Source of the DNA: Betaproteobacteria bacterium
GTDB taxonomy: Bacteria > Pseudomonadota > Gammaproteobacteria > Burkholderiales > Usitatibacteraceae
Assembly (NCBI GenBank): GCA_016709665.1
Contig: JADJMI010000029.1
Location: forward strand, 186,001 to 250,000
Length of the DNA stretch: 64,000 nt
Direction of reading: 5' to 3'
The number at the start of each line of letters is the position of its first letter. The first letter of the stretch is position 1. The position numbers and the translations under genes are program-made. Below the pieces are notes generated by a model. It was not told the DNA's origin, searched no databases, and saw nothing but the letters and a program-made list of their open reading frames with translations. Shown here one piece after another: positions 1 to 9,791 of this stretch.

Positions 1-1142
1 CCCTGCAGGATCCCGAGGCGCCGGTCGTGGTTCCCTACCGGCAGGTGCCGCAGCTCCTCTGGTCGGGTTTCAGGCAGGACGTGCGCGGCGCCGACCTGCA
101 GGGCGTGGGCGAATTCACGAACTACCGCCACCCGGACCTCGTGAACGGCCAGCGCCTCATCGTCTACCCGCAGGCGAGCTATCCGATCCGCCGTCCCTGG
201 GGCTACGTGACGCCCAAGGCCGGCGTGCATTTGACGCGCTACAACATGACGGACAACGAACAGGGTTTCGCGGACACCTCGCGGACGGTTCCGATGGCGA
301 GCGTCGACGCGGGGCTCTTCTTCGACAGGGCAACGTCCCTGGGCGGACGCGATTTCGTCCAGACCCTCGAGCCACGCCTCTTCTACCTGAACGTGCCCTT
401 CCGGGAGCAGTCGAACCTGCCCGTCTTCTCGACGGACGAGGTCGATTTCGGCGCGAGCTCGCTCTTCCGCGAGAACCGCTTCATCGGCGGCGACCGCATC
501 GGCGACGCGAACCAGCTGACGGCGGCCGTCTCCAGCCGCCTCATCGAGTCGGGCACCGGCCTGGAGCGGCTGCAGGCCACCCTGGGCCAGATCTACTACT
601 TCGACCCCCAGCGCGTGACCCTGCCGGGGCGCGCGCCGCGCGACGACAACAAGTCGGACCTCGTGGCGATCGTCACGGGCCAGGTGACGCCCGCGTTCTC
701 GATGGACGCCGGGGTGGAGTACAACGCGAGCGCCAACCGCTCGCGTCGCTTCGACCTGGCGGCGCGCTACGCCCCGCAGCCCGGCCGCGTGCTGAACGTG
801 GCCTACCGATTCGCCCGGGACGACCCCGAGCGCCCCGGCATCAAGCAGGTGGACTTCTCGGCCCAGTGGCCGCTCTTCGCCGGCCTCACCGGCGTGGCCC
901 GCTGGAACTGGAGCCTCAAGGACAAGAAGCTCATCGAGGGACTGGCGGGGTTCGAATATAATGCCGGTTGCTGGGAGATCCGCGCCGTCGCGCACCGGTT
1001 CATCACCGCGACCGAGCAGGTCTCCACTTCCTTCCAGGTCCAGCTCGAGCTTTCGGGCCTGTCGAGGATCGGGATCAACCCCCTCGAGACCCTGAGGCAG
1101 AACATTTCCGGCTACCGCCGCTCGGACGAAATTTCGCGATGA
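1..1142 (+). CDS. lptD: LPS-assembly protein LptD, C-terminal part (5' end outside window)
   Basis: The reading frame is open from the first bases of the window, so the gene starts upstream; about 380 C-terminal residues are present. LptD is the outer-membrane beta-barrel that, with the lipoprotein LptE, inserts lipopolysaccharide into the outer leaflet. The visible part is rich in alternating aromatic and polar segments typical of barrel strands, such as PRLFYLNVPFREQSNLPVF, and ends in the family's usual tail around INPLETLRQNISGYRR. The stop codon overlaps the surA start in an ATGA, the classic lptD-surA-pdxA-ksgA order. Identification rests on the tail motif and on the neighbours; the N-terminal OstA domain cannot be checked here. 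Confidence 0.93.
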   Translation, partial: LQDPEAPVVVPYRQVPQLLWSGFRQDVRGADLQGVGEFTNYRHPDLVNGQRLIVYPQASYPIRRPWGYVTPKAGVHLTRYNMTDNEQGFADTSRTVPMASVDAGLFFDRATSLGGRDFVQTLEPRLFYLNVPFREQSNLPVFSTDEVDFGASSLFRENRFIGGDRIGDANQLTAAVSSRLIESGTGLERLQATLGQIYYFDPQRVTLPGRAPRDDNKSDLVAIVTGQVTPAFSMDAGVEYNASANRSRRFDLAARYAPQPGRVLNVAYRFARDDPERPGIKQVDFSAQWPLFAGLTGVARWNWSLKDKKLIEGLAGFEYNAGCWEIRAVAHRFITATEQVSTSFQVQLELSGLSRIGINPLETLRQNISGYRRSDEISR

Positions 1143-2506
1143 GATCCGCCTTCCTGCTCCAGACACTGCTCGCGTCGGCTCTCGCGGCGCCGCTCCTCGC
1201 CCTCGCCCAGGCGGCCCCGTCGGCGCCGGCGGCCCCGCCCGCGTCCCGGCTGGAGACGAAGCTCACCACCACCCCCTCGCGCATCGTCCCCGTCGACCGC
1301 ATCGTCGCCGTCGTGAACGACGAGGTGATCACGTCGAACGAGCTCGGCGAGCGCGTGCAGCTCGTCGTGAAGCAGATGCAGCGCGGCGGCGGCCAGCTGC
1401 CGGCTTCCGACGTGCTCCAGCGCCAGCTCCTCGAGCGCATGGTCAACGACCGCGTGCAGGTGCAGCTCGCGAAGGAGAACGGCATCCGCGTGGACGACGC
1501 CACGGTCGAGAAGGCCGTGCAACGCATCGCCGACGACAACAACCTGTCGATGTCGGACTTCCGCGCCGCCCTCGAGCGCGACGGCATCCGCTTCACGCGC
1601 TTCCGCGAGGACATGCGCAACGAGATCCTCCTGCAACGGGTGCGCGAACGCGAGGTCGAGAACGCCGTCGTGGTGACCGACGCCGAGGTCGAGACCGAGC
1701 TCGCCCGCGAGGCGCGCGAGCGTGGCGGCACCTCCGAGTTCCGGCTCCAGCACGTGCTGGTGCTCGTTCCCCAGCAGGCGACACCCGAGCAGATCGAGAA
1801 CCGCCGCCGCCGCGCCCTGCAGGCGCTGTCGGAACTGCGCAAGGGAACGCCCTTCCCGCAGGTCTCGGCCACCTATTCCGACGCGCCGGACGCGCTCCAG
1901 GGCGGCAACCTCGGCTGGCGCGATTCCGGCCGCCTGCCCACCCTCTTCCTCGAGGCCATCGAGAAGCTGCAGGCCGGCGAGGTGAGCGACACCCTGCGCA
2001 GCCCCAACGGCTTCCATATCCTCAAGCTGCTCGAGAAGCGCGGCAAGAGCGCGGCGCCATCCGTCGTGCAGACCCGCGCGCGGCACATCCTCGTTCGAGC
2101 GAAGGAGGGCACGAGCGACGCCGAAGTCCGCACGCGCCTCGCGCGCCTGCGCGAGCGCATCGTCGGCGGCGCCGATTTCGCCGAGCTCGCCCGTTCGAAC
2201 TCCGAGGACGCCACCGCCTCCAAGGGCGGCGACCTGGGCTGGGTCGCGCCGGGCGAAACGGTTCCCGAATTCGAGCGCGCCATGAACGCGTTGAAGAACG
2301 GCGAGATCAGCCCGCCCATCCAGTCGCCCTTCGGCTGGCACCTCGTGCAGGTGCTCGAGCGCCGCAACGAGGAGCTGAGCGAAGACCGCAAGAAGCTCGC
2401 CGCCCGCCAGACCGTGCGGGCGCGCAAGGCCGACGAGGCCTTCCAGGAATGGCTGCGCCAGACGCGCGACCGGGCCTTCGTCGAGAACCGCCTCGAGGAG
2501 CGCTAG
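1139..2506 (+). CDS. surA: Periplasmic chaperone and peptidyl-prolyl isomerase SurA
   Basis: The product (455 residues) is the periplasmic chaperone that escorts unfolded outer-membrane proteins, LptD among them, to the BAM complex. The ATG at 1139 overlaps the lptD stop (ATGA) and gives a signal peptide ending near LALAQA, followed by a low-complexity Ala/Pro linker. The SurA N-terminal domain begins at VDRIVAVVNDEVITSNEL. Two parvulin (PpiC) domains follow, at about residues 199-298 (FRLQHVLVLVP) and 312-410 (TRARHILVRAKEG), and a C-terminal helix completes the chaperone module. Length and domain order are normal. A longer open frame extends upstream inside lptD but would bury the signal peptide, so the coupled ATG is preferred. 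Confidence 0.97.
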   Translation: MRSAFLLQTLLASALAAPLLALAQAAPSAPAAPPASRLETKLTTTPSRIVPVDRIVAVVNDEVITSNELGERVQLVVKQMQRGGGQLPASDVLQRQLLERMVNDRVQVQLAKENGIRVDDATVEKAVQRIADDNNLSMSDFRAALERDGIRFTRFREDMRNEILLQRVREREVENAVVVTDAEVETELAREARERGGTSEFRLQHVLVLVPQQATPEQIENRRRRALQALSELRKGTPFPQVSATYSDAPDALQGGNLGWRDSGRLPTLFLEAIEKLQAGEVSDTLRSPNGFHILKLLEKRGKSAAPSVVQTRARHILVRAKEGTSDAEVRTRLARLRERIVGGADFAELARSNSEDATASKGGDLGWVAPGETVPEFERAMNALKNGEISPPIQSPFGWHLVQVLERRNEELSEDRKKLAARQTVRARKADEAFQEWLRQTRDRAFVENRLEER

Positions 2507-2540
2507 GCCGTCCGCGGCCGGAAGCGCCGTCGACGCGCCC

Positions 2541-3509
2541 ATGAGCAACACCGCGCCCATCGCGATCACCGCCGGCGAGCCGGCCGGCATCGGTCCCGAT
2601 CTCTGCGCGATCCTCGCCGGCCGCATCCATCCCGCGCCGATCGTCATCCTCGGCGACAGGGCCGTCGTGGCCGCCCGTGCGCGCCAGCGCGGCCTTGCCT
2701 TCGACGCCCCCGCCTACGAACGCGGCAAGGTCGCTCCCGTCTCCATCATCGACGTGCCCGCCGCCGCCGCCGTGACGGCGGGGCGACTCGATCCGGCCAA
2801 CGCGCGTCACGTGCTCGCCCTGCTCGATCGGGCGCTCGCCGGATGCCTCGATGGCGAGTTCGGCGCGATGGTCACGGCACCCGTGCAGAAATCGACGATC
2901 AACGACGCGGGCGTGCCATTCACCGGGCACACGGAGTACCTGGCGGAGAAGACGGGTACCCCTCGCGTGGTGATGCTGCTCGCCGGCGGCGGCCTGCGCG
3001 TCGCGCTCGCCACCACGCACCTGCCGCTCGCCGCCGTGCCCGCGGCCATCACGCGCGAATCGCTCGAGACGACGCTCCGCATCCTCGACAAGGACCTGCG
3101 GCTTCGCTTCGGCATCGCCCGGCCGCGCATCCTCGTGGCCGGCCTCAACCCGCACGCGGGCGAATCGGGCCATCTGGGCCGCGAGGAGATCGACGTGATC
3201 GCGCCGGTGATCGCCGCCCTCGCCGCCGAGGGCATGCGCCTCGAAGGACCCCTGCCCGCGGACACCCTGTTCACGCCGCGCGCGCTGGCCGGCGCCGACG
3301 CGGTGCTCGCGATGTTCCACGACCAGGGCCTGCCCGTGCTCAAGCACGCAGCCTTCGGCCACGCGGTGAACATCACCCTGGGCCTGCCCGTCGTGCGCAC
3401 CTCCGTGGACCACGGCACCGCGCTCGAGCTCGCCGGCTCGGGCGAGATCGACGCGGGGAGCCTCGAGGCGGCCGTCGCGCTCGCCATCGACCTCGCCGCG
3501 CGGGCCTGA
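2541..3509 (+). CDS. pdxA: 4-hydroxythreonine-4-phosphate dehydrogenase PdxA
   Basis: The product (322 residues) is the NAD-dependent enzyme that oxidises 4-phosphohydroxy-L-threonine in the DXP-dependent pyridoxal phosphate pathway. It carries the family's N-terminal AITAGEPAGIGPDL, the metal-binding histidine regions FTGHTEYLAEKTG and NPHAGESGHLGREE, and the C-terminal AMFHDQGLPVLKH, which holds another zinc-ligand histidine. Length is normal for PdxA. It lies 34 nt behind surA and 2 nt ahead of ksgA, on the same strand, as in most beta- and gammaproteobacteria. Nothing unusual was seen. Confidence 0.97.
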   Translation: MSNTAPIAITAGEPAGIGPDLCAILAGRIHPAPIVILGDRAVVAARARQRGLAFDAPAYERGKVAPVSIIDVPAAAAVTAGRLDPANARHVLALLDRALAGCLDGEFGAMVTAPVQKSTINDAGVPFTGHTEYLAEKTGTPRVVMLLAGGGLRVALATTHLPLAAVPAAITRESLETTLRILDKDLRLRFGIARPRILVAGLNPHAGESGHLGREEIDVIAPVIAALAAEGMRLEGPLPADTLFTPRALAGADAVLAMFHDQGLPVLKHAAFGHAVNITLGLPVVRTSVDHGTALELAGSGEIDAGSLEAAVALAIDLAARA

Positions 3510-3511
3510 CC

Positions 3512-4306
<795 letters not shown>

Positions 4307-4310
<4 letters not shown>

Positions 4311-4690
4311 GCGCGCTGGATGAACTCGATCTTGTAGCCGTCCGGATCCTCGACGAAGGCGATGACCGTGCTGCCGTGCTTCATCGGCCCGGCGGGTCGC
4401 GTGACCTTTCCGCCCTTCGCCGCCACGTCCTCGCAGGCCTTGGTCGCGTCCGCCACGGCCACGGCGATGTGGCCGAAAGCGTCGCCGAGCTCGTAGCGCT
4501 TCGTCTCCCAGTTGTGCGTGAGCTCGATCACGGCGCCCTCGGATTCGTCGCCGTAGCCCACGAACGCCAGCGTGAACTTGCCGTCCGGGTAGTCCTTGCG
4601 GCGCAGGACCTTCATGCCGAGCACTTCCGTGTAGAAGCGGAGGGATCGGTCCAGGTCGACGACCCGGAGCATGGTGTGGAGGATGCGCAT
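4307..4690 (-). CDS. gloA: Lactoylglutathione lyase (glyoxalase I)
   Basis: The product (127 residues) isomerises the hemithioacetal of methylglyoxal and glutathione to S-lactoylglutathione, the first step of methylglyoxal detoxification. The four metal ligands line up exactly with the E. coli-type enzyme: His5 (ILHTMLRV), Glu56 (AVIELTHN), His74 (FGHIAVAV) and Glu122 (KIEFIQ). Length is typical of the short, nickel-type bacterial enzymes. It is the last gene of the long minus-strand block and converges on ksgA with overlapping stop codons. It lies 10 nt behind the YgjP-type peptidase gene. Confidence 0.96.
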
Positions 4691-4700
4691 CGGGATTCCC

Positions 4701-5429
4701 CTAGAAGGAACGGTAGAAGTGGTCTTTCGCCTCGAGCTCGTCGCGCAGGCGCCGGTAGTCCGGGCAGAGGCGCTCCACCTCGGCCCAGAATTCGCGTGAG
4801 TGGTTCATGTGGCGCAGGTGCGCGAGCTCGTGGCACACGACGTAGTCGATGAGCTCCGGCCGCGCCTTCATCAGGCGCCAGGCGAGGCGCACCTCGCGGC
4901 GGCTGTTGCAGCTGCCCCAGCGCGACCCGGCGGACGAGAGCATCACCCGCGGCGGCACGAGCCCGGCGATGCGCGAGAAGACGAAGGCACGGTGCGCCAG
5001 GTGCGGAAGGGCCATGCGCTTGTACCAGGCGACGACGGCCTTCGCGACCGCCGCCGCGTCGTGCGAGGGCGAGACGACCACGAGCGTGTCGCCTTCCTGC
5101 GATACCGCGGCCTTGCGGCCCGGCATGAGGCGCAGCGCGAGTTCCGCGCCGAGCCACGGCACGAGCGCGCCCTCGGCCCACGAAGCCTCGGGCACCCGGC
5201 GCTCGCGCCAGATGGCCATCTTCTTCAGCACCCACGATTCGCTCTCGCGCACGAGGTGCTCGACGCGGTGGACGGGAATCGACAGCGGCGCGCTGACGGT
5301 GAGGCCTTCGGCGTCGACCTTGAGCCCCACGCCGCGCCGGCCCCGGCGGCGCACCAGCGTGTAGTCCACGCGCCCGCCGCTCAGCTCGAGCGCGCGCGTC
5401 TCGCGGGAGGCGGCGTCACGCGTTCCCAT
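4701..5429 (-). CDS. YgjP/SprT-type zinc metallopeptidase-like protein
   Basis: The product (242 residues) belongs to the YgjP-like (DUF45, M48-related) family of predicted zinc metallohydrolases. The motif HELAHLRHMNHSREFW contains the HExxH zinc site followed by the family's third histidine. The preceding RWGSCNS block and the RRGRRGVGLKV start are also typical. No signal peptide is visible, so it is probably cytoplasmic; the physiological substrate of the family is not settled. The ATG at 5429 overlaps the end of plsC by 14 nt, and gloA follows 10 nt downstream. This gene occupies the same position after plsC in many betaproteobacteria. Confidence 0.88.
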   Translation of the reverse strand: MGTRDAASRETRALELSGGRVDYTLVRRRGRRGVGLKVDAEGLTVSAPLSIPVHRVEHLVRESESWVLKKMAIWRERRVPEASWAEGALVPWLGAELALRLMPGRKAAVSQEGDTLVVVSPSHDAAAVAKAVVAWYKRMALPHLAHRAFVFSRIAGLVPPRVMLSSAGSRWGSCNSRREVRLAWRLMKARPELIDYVVCHELAHLRHMNHSREFWAEVERLCPDYRRLRDELEAKDHFYRSF

Positions 5430-6141
5430 AGCGCTCCGGATTGAGGCGAGTCATCTGCCCCTCGATCCACGACTCGACCTCGCGGGTCACTTCCAGCGGG
5501 TCGCGCCCGGCCGCCTCGATCACCGGACCGATCACGACCCGCACGGTGCCGGCGTGCTTGCGGAAGGCGTAGCGGCCCCAGAACTCGCCGGCGTTGTGCG
5601 CGATGGGCAGGATGGGCGTGCCGGTGCGCGTGGCGAGGGTGGCCCCGCCGATGCCGTAGCGGCCGCGCCGGCCCACCGGAACCCGCGTGCCCTCGGGGAA
5701 GATGGTCACCCACAGGCCCTCGCCGATGCGCCGCGCGCCCTCCTGGACGATCTGCTCGCGCGCGGCCTGGCCGCTCGCGCGGTCGATCGCGATCGATCGC
5801 ACCGCGACGAGCCCCCAGCCCACGAACGGCAGCCACACGAGCTCGCGCTTGATGATCCAGCACTGGTAGGGAAAGGTCGCCTCCAGGAAGACGGTCTCCC
5901 AGGCCGACTGGTGCTTGGCCATGATCACGGCGGGTCCCGGAGGGACGTGCTCGCGGCCCTCGATCTCGTAGCGGATGCCGCACGCGATCTCGGTCCATCG
6001 GAGGATCCATCGCGCCCACTCGCGCGCGAGCCAGAGCGCCGCGCGCGTGCTGAAGGCCCCGGCGAGGGGCACCGCGAGGCCGAAGAAGGTGGTGACGACG
6101 ATGCCGCCCGCCAGGAAGATCGCGGAGCGTACTTCCGTCAT
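5416..6141 (-). CDS. plsC: 1-acyl-sn-glycerol-3-phosphate acyltransferase PlsC
   Basis: The product (241 residues) is the inner-membrane enzyme that adds the second acyl chain to lysophosphatidic acid, giving phosphatidic acid. A hydrophobic N-terminal segment (IFLAGGIVVTTFFGLAVPLA) anchors it. Acyltransferase motif I reads KHQSAWET, an HX4E variant of HX4D that is common in bacterial PlsC, and motif III reads FPEGTR. A much longer open frame extends upstream through gmhB in another phase. The start at 6141 is chosen because its ATG overlaps the gmhB stop (ATGA) and immediately precedes the membrane segment. Confidence 0.94.
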   Translation of the reverse strand: MTEVRSAIFLAGGIVVTTFFGLAVPLAGAFSTRAALWLAREWARWILRWTEIACGIRYEIEGREHVPPGPAVIMAKHQSAWETVFLEATFPYQCWIIKRELVWLPFVGWGLVAVRSIAIDRASGQAAREQIVQEGARRIGEGLWVTIFPEGTRVPVGRRGRYGIGGATLATRTGTPILPIAHNAGEFWGRYAFRKHAGTVRVVIGPVIEAAGRDPLEVTREVESWIEGQMTRLNPERYGNA

Positions 6142-6680
6142 TCGCGTCCCGCCACGATGTGGCGCGAGACCTCCGCGAGATCGGCGAAGACCTGCGTGCG
6201 TCGGGGCATGCCGCCCTCGGCCCGCGTCTTCTCGCCCTTGCCGGTGAGCACCAGCATCGGCTGGCCCCCGACGGCCTCGGCCGCCTTCAGGTCGCGAATC
6301 GCGTCGCCCACGCAGGGGACTCCCTTGAGGTCCATGTGATAGCGCGCCGCGATCTCCTCGTACATGCCGGTCCGGGGCTTCCTGCAGGTGCAGTTCTCGA
6401 GATCCGTGTGCGGGCAGAAGAAGAGCGCGTCGATGCGGCCGCCCTGGCGGAAGACCAGCTCCATCATCTTGTCGTTCATCGCGTTGAAGGTCGCCATGTC
6501 GAACAGGCCGCGGCCGATGCCCGACTGGTTGGTGGCCACCACGATGCGGTAGCCCCCCTGGTGCAATCGCGCGATGGCCTCGATGGAGCCCGGGATCGGC
6601 TGCCACTCGGCCGGCGACTTGATGTACTTGTCGCTGTCCTGGTTGATGACGCCGTCGCGGTCGAGAATGATCAGCTTCAT
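6138..6680 (-). CDS. gmhB: D-glycero-beta-D-manno-heptose-1,7-bisphosphate 7-phosphatase GmhB
   Basis: The product (180 residues) is the HAD-superfamily phosphatase that makes heptose-1-phosphate for the LPS inner core. HAD motif I is DRDGVIN near the N-terminus and motif II is ATNQSGIGRG. The structural zinc loop FFCPHTDLENCTCRKP carries the family's Cys/His ligands, and VGDAIRDLKAAE supplies motif IV. The ATG at 6680 is the first to precede KLIILDRDGVIN. The gene is 20 nt behind glyS and overlaps plsC by 4 nt, the standard glyQ-glyS-gmhB-plsC series. Confidence 0.95.
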   Translation of the reverse strand: MKLIILDRDGVINQDSDKYIKSPAEWQPIPGSIEAIARLHQGGYRIVVATNQSGIGRGLFDMATFNAMNDKMMELVFRQGGRIDALFFCPHTDLENCTCRKPRTGMYEEIAARYHMDLKGVPCVGDAIRDLKAAEAVGGQPMLVLTGKGEKTRAEGGMPRRTQVFADLAEVSRHIVAGRE

Positions 6681-6700
6681 CGTCCCGTTCCCCTTCGCGC

Positions 6701-8797
6701 TCAGGCCGCCAGCCGCGAGATGTCGGCGACGCGGTTGAGCACCCGTTCGAGCCCGGTGAGCAGCGCGAGGCGGTTGGCCCGCACCGCGGGGTCCTCCGCG
6801 TTCACGAGCACCTTGTCGAAGAAGGCGTCCACGTCGCCGCGGATGCTCGCCACGGCGAGCAGGGCCGCCCCGAAGTCTCCGCCGGCGACGCTCGCCTCGA
6901 CCCGCGGCGACAGGGCCGCGAGCGCGGCGTGCAGCCGGCGTTCCTCGTCCTGGGCGAAGAGGTTCGGATCCACGCCGTCCGACCGCCCCGACTTCTCGAG
7001 GATGTTCTTCACGCGCTTGTTGGCCGCCGCGAGCGCTTCCGATTCCGGCAGCTTCGCAAAGGCGGCCACCGCCTCGAGGCGCGCTCGCAGCTCGTCGAAC
7101 CGCGCCGGGCGCTGCGACACGACGGCTTCCACCTGGTGCGTCGTGAAGCCCGCCTCGCGCAGGGTGCCGCGCAGGCGCTCGTAGACGAAGTCCTCGAGCG
7201 GGGCCGCCGCCGCCGGGCCGAACGGTTCCAGGGCGAGCTTCACGAGTTCGTGGAAGTCGAGGGCGAGCCCTCGCTCCGCCAGGATGCGGATGACGCCGAG
7301 CGCCGCGCGCCGAAGGCCGAACGGGTCCTTGTCGCCGGTGGGCACCTGCCCGATGGAGAACAGGCCGGCGAGCGCGTCGAGGCGGTCGGCGAGGGCCACC
7401 GCGATGCTCACGTCGCCTTCGGGCAGCCTGTCGCCCGCGAAGCGCGGCCAGTAGTGCTGCTCGATGGCGCGCACGACGCTCGGCTCCTCGTCGTCGGCCT
7501 GCGCGTAGTACTTCCCCATGATGCCCTGCAGCTCCGGGAACTCGCCCACCATCAGGGTCACGAGATCGGCCTTGGCGAGCAAGGCCGCGCGATCCGCGTA
7601 GGGCATGCCCTTCGCACCGCGCGGCAGGTTCGCCTGGATGCGCGTCGCGAGCTTCCTCAGGCGCTCCACGCGCTCGCCCAGGGTGCCCAGCTTGCCGTGG
7701 TAGACGATGGCCGCGAGCTGCGGCACGCGATCGGCGAGCTTCGTCCTGCGATCGGTCTCGAAGAAGAAGCGCGCGTCCGCCAGGCGCGGGCGCACCACGC
7801 GCTCGTTGCCCTGCACGATGCGGGAAGGGTCGGCCGGCCGCAGGTTGGAGACGATGAGGAACTTCTCGGTGAGCCTTCCTTCGCCGTCGAAGAGCGGGAA
7901 GTACTTCTGGTTCTGGCGCATCGTGAGGACGAGGCACTCGGCCGGCACGTCGAGGAACGCGCGTTCGAAGGTGCCGGTGAACACTGTCGGGCGCTCGACG
8001 AGCGCCGTCACCTCGTCGAGGAGCGCGTCGACGTCGGCTGCGGGGCCGAGCGAAGCGCCTTCCCGCGAGGCCGCGGCCTCGAGCTGCGAGAGGATTCCGG
8101 CACGACGCTCGGCGAACGACGCGACGACCGCGCCTTCGGCGGCGAGGCGGCCGGCGTATTCGTCCGCGTTCGCGAGGACGATGTCCCGCGCGCCCTCGAA
8201 GCGGTGGCCGTGGACCGTGCGGCCGGCCTCGAGACCGAGCGCCTTCACGGGCACGACGTCGTCGCCGTGCAACGCGACCAGTCCATGGGCCGGCCGCACG
8301 AACTGGACGGTGGTGCTGCCGTCGGCCAGCTGGTAACTCATCACCTTCGGGATGGGCAGCCCCGCGATCGCCTCGTCGAGCGCCGCCTGCAGGCCCTCGG
8401 CGAGCGGCGTGGAGGGCACGGTGGCATCGGCGAAGAGCGTCTCGGCCTTGCCATCCATGCGCCGCCTGAGCTTCGCGGGATCGAGGCCGGCGAGGCCGGC
8501 CGCGGCCAGCTTCTTCACGAGCGCGGGCGTGGGCTGGCCTTCCGGCGAAAGGCCCACCGCCACGGGCATCAGCTTCACCTCGACGGCGCGCGGCTCCGTG
8601 GCCGACGCGACGCCGGCAATGGCGGCGGCGAGGCGGCGGGGCGTCGCGTAGACCGAGGCCGACGCGCCCTCGGCCAGGAAGCCGCGCTTGCGAAGGCCGG
8701 CCTGCAGTCCGGCGGCGAACGCCTCGCCCAACCGGCCGAGGGCCTTCGGGGGAAGCTCCTCGGTGAAAAGCTCGACCAGCAGGGTCTTCGCGTTCAT
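6701..8797 (-). CDS. glyS: Glycine--tRNA ligase beta subunit
   Basis: The product (698 residues) is the large subunit of the bacterial alpha2beta2 glycyl-tRNA synthetase; it binds tRNA-Gly and contributes the anticodon-binding part. The start MNAKTLLVELFTEELPPKAL is the classic N-terminus, and the DALR-type anticodon-binding region lies at the C-terminal end. The ATG (8795-8797) overlaps the glyQ stop in an ATGA, ensuring balanced synthesis of the two subunits. The open frame extends upstream in this phase into glyQ but without any GlyS sequence, so the coupled start is chosen. Confidence 0.97.
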   Translation of the reverse strand: MNAKTLLVELFTEELPPKALGRLGEAFAAGLQAGLRKRGFLAEGASASVYATPRRLAAAIAGVASATEPRAVEVKLMPVAVGLSPEGQPTPALVKKLAAAGLAGLDPAKLRRRMDGKAETLFADATVPSTPLAEGLQAALDEAIAGLPIPKVMSYQLADGSTTVQFVRPAHGLVALHGDDVVPVKALGLEAGRTVHGHRFEGARDIVLANADEYAGRLAAEGAVVASFAERRAGILSQLEAAASREGASLGPAADVDALLDEVTALVERPTVFTGTFERAFLDVPAECLVLTMRQNQKYFPLFDGEGRLTEKFLIVSNLRPADPSRIVQGNERVVRPRLADARFFFETDRRTKLADRVPQLAAIVYHGKLGTLGERVERLRKLATRIQANLPRGAKGMPYADRAALLAKADLVTLMVGEFPELQGIMGKYYAQADDEEPSVVRAIEQHYWPRFAGDRLPEGDVSIAVALADRLDALAGLFSIGQVPTGDKDPFGLRRAALGVIRILAERGLALDFHELVKLALEPFGPAAAAPLEDFVYERLRGTLREAGFTTHQVEAVVSQRPARFDELRARLEAVAAFAKLPESEALAAANKRVKNILEKSGRSDGVDPNLFAQDEERRLHAALAALSPRVEASVAGGDFGAALLAVASIRGDVDAFFDKVLVNAEDPAVRANRLALLTGLERVLNRVADISRLAA

Positions 8798-9702
8798 GCC
8801 GCGCCCCCGTTCGCCAGCATCGGGAAGCCCAGCCGCTCGCGCGATTCGAAGTAGGCCTGCGCCACCGCCCTGGCGAGGGCCCGGATGCGCCCGATGTAGG
8901 CCGCGCGTTCGGTCACCGAGATGGCGCCGCGCGCATCCAGCAGGTTGAAGGCGTGCGCCGCCTTGAGCACCTGCTCGTAGGCCGGCAGCGCGAGCTGCTG
9001 CGCCATGAGGTGCTTCGCGCCCTTCTCGTGGTCGCCGAAGTGCCGGAAGAGCGATTCGGTGTCCGAATGCTCGAAGTTGTAGGTGGATTGCTCCACCTCG
9101 TTCTGGTGGTACACGTCGCGATAGGTGAGCCGGCGCGTGCGGCCGCCTTCCGGCCACTCGGTCCAGACGAGGTCGAACACGTTGTCCACGCCCTGCAGGT
9201 ACATCGCGAGGCGCTCGAGCCCGTAGGTGATCTCGCCGGTGATGGGCTTGCAGTCGAGGCCGCCCACCTGCTGGAAGTACGTGAACTGCGTGATCTCCAT
9301 GCCGTTCATCCACACTTCCCAGCCGAGCCCCCAGGCGCCGAGGGTCGGGTTCTCCCAGTCGTCCTCGACGAAGCGCACGTCGTTCTTCTTGAGGTCGAAC
9401 CCGAGGGCCTCGAGGGAACCGAGGTAGAGCTCGAGGATGTCCGGCGGCGAGGGCTTCAGGACCACCTGGTACTGGTAGTAGTGCTGCAGGCGATTCGGGT
9501 TCTCGCCGTAGCGGCCGTCCTTCGGCCGGCGCGAGGGCTGCACGTAGGCGGCGCGCCAGGGCTCGGGCCCCAGGGAGCGAAGGAACGTGGCCGTGTGCGA
9601 GGTGCCGGCGCCCACCTCCATGTCGTAGGGCTGGAGGATGGCGCAGCCGCGGCCGGCCCAGTAGCCCTGGAGGCGAAGGAGGATGTCCTGGAAGGTGATC
9701 AT
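8794..9702 (-). CDS. glyQ: Glycine--tRNA ligase alpha subunit
   Basis: The product (302 residues) is the catalytic class II core of the tetrameric glycyl-tRNA synthetase. It begins MITFQDILLRLQGYWAGRG and includes QPYDMEVGAGTSHTATFLR, QPSRRPKDGRYGENPNRLQ and ITYGLERLAMYLQGV, all strongly conserved in the alpha subunit. The ATG at 9702 matches the family start; sequence upstream in the same frame is not conserved. The gene heads the glyQ-glyS-gmhB-plsC series and is divergent from the methyltransferase gene starting at 9792. In related genomes lnt sits directly upstream; here that gene has been displaced to 10535. Confidence 0.97.
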   Translation of the reverse strand: MITFQDILLRLQGYWAGRGCAILQPYDMEVGAGTSHTATFLRSLGPEPWRAAYVQPSRRPKDGRYGENPNRLQHYYQYQVVLKPSPPDILELYLGSLEALGFDLKKNDVRFVEDDWENPTLGAWGLGWEVWMNGMEITQFTYFQQVGGLDCKPITGEITYGLERLAMYLQGVDNVFDLVWTEWPEGGRTRRLTYRDVYHQNEVEQSTYNFEHSDTESLFRHFGDHEKGAKHLMAQQLALPAYEQVLKAAHAFNLLDARGAISVTERAAYIGRIRALARAVAQAYFESRERLGFPMLANGGAA

Positions 9703-9779
9703 GTCGGTTCTGGTCGGGGAAGCGCCCCGGGAAACGGGACATTTTACGGGCTTCGCCGAAGCGCCGTCAGGGCGATTGC

Positions 9780-9785
9780 TATAAT
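9780..9785 (+). promoter_or_regulatory. Perfect -10 hexamer abutting the methyltransferase start
   Basis: TATAAT at 9780-9785 ends six bases before the ATG at 9792, so transcription starting at the usual distance would begin at or next to the A of the start codon. No Shine-Dalgarno sequence is visible, which fits a leaderless mRNA. No convincing -35 hexamer was found 16-18 nt upstream. Confidence 0.5.
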
Positions 9786-9791
9786 CCGGGC

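Noticed and set aside
1112..2647. A 511-codon minus-strand open frame opposite surA, and similar long antisense frames throughout
   Set aside because: They mirror codon positions of real genes in high-G+C DNA, lack domain motifs and have skewed compositions rich in Ala, Arg, Gly and His.
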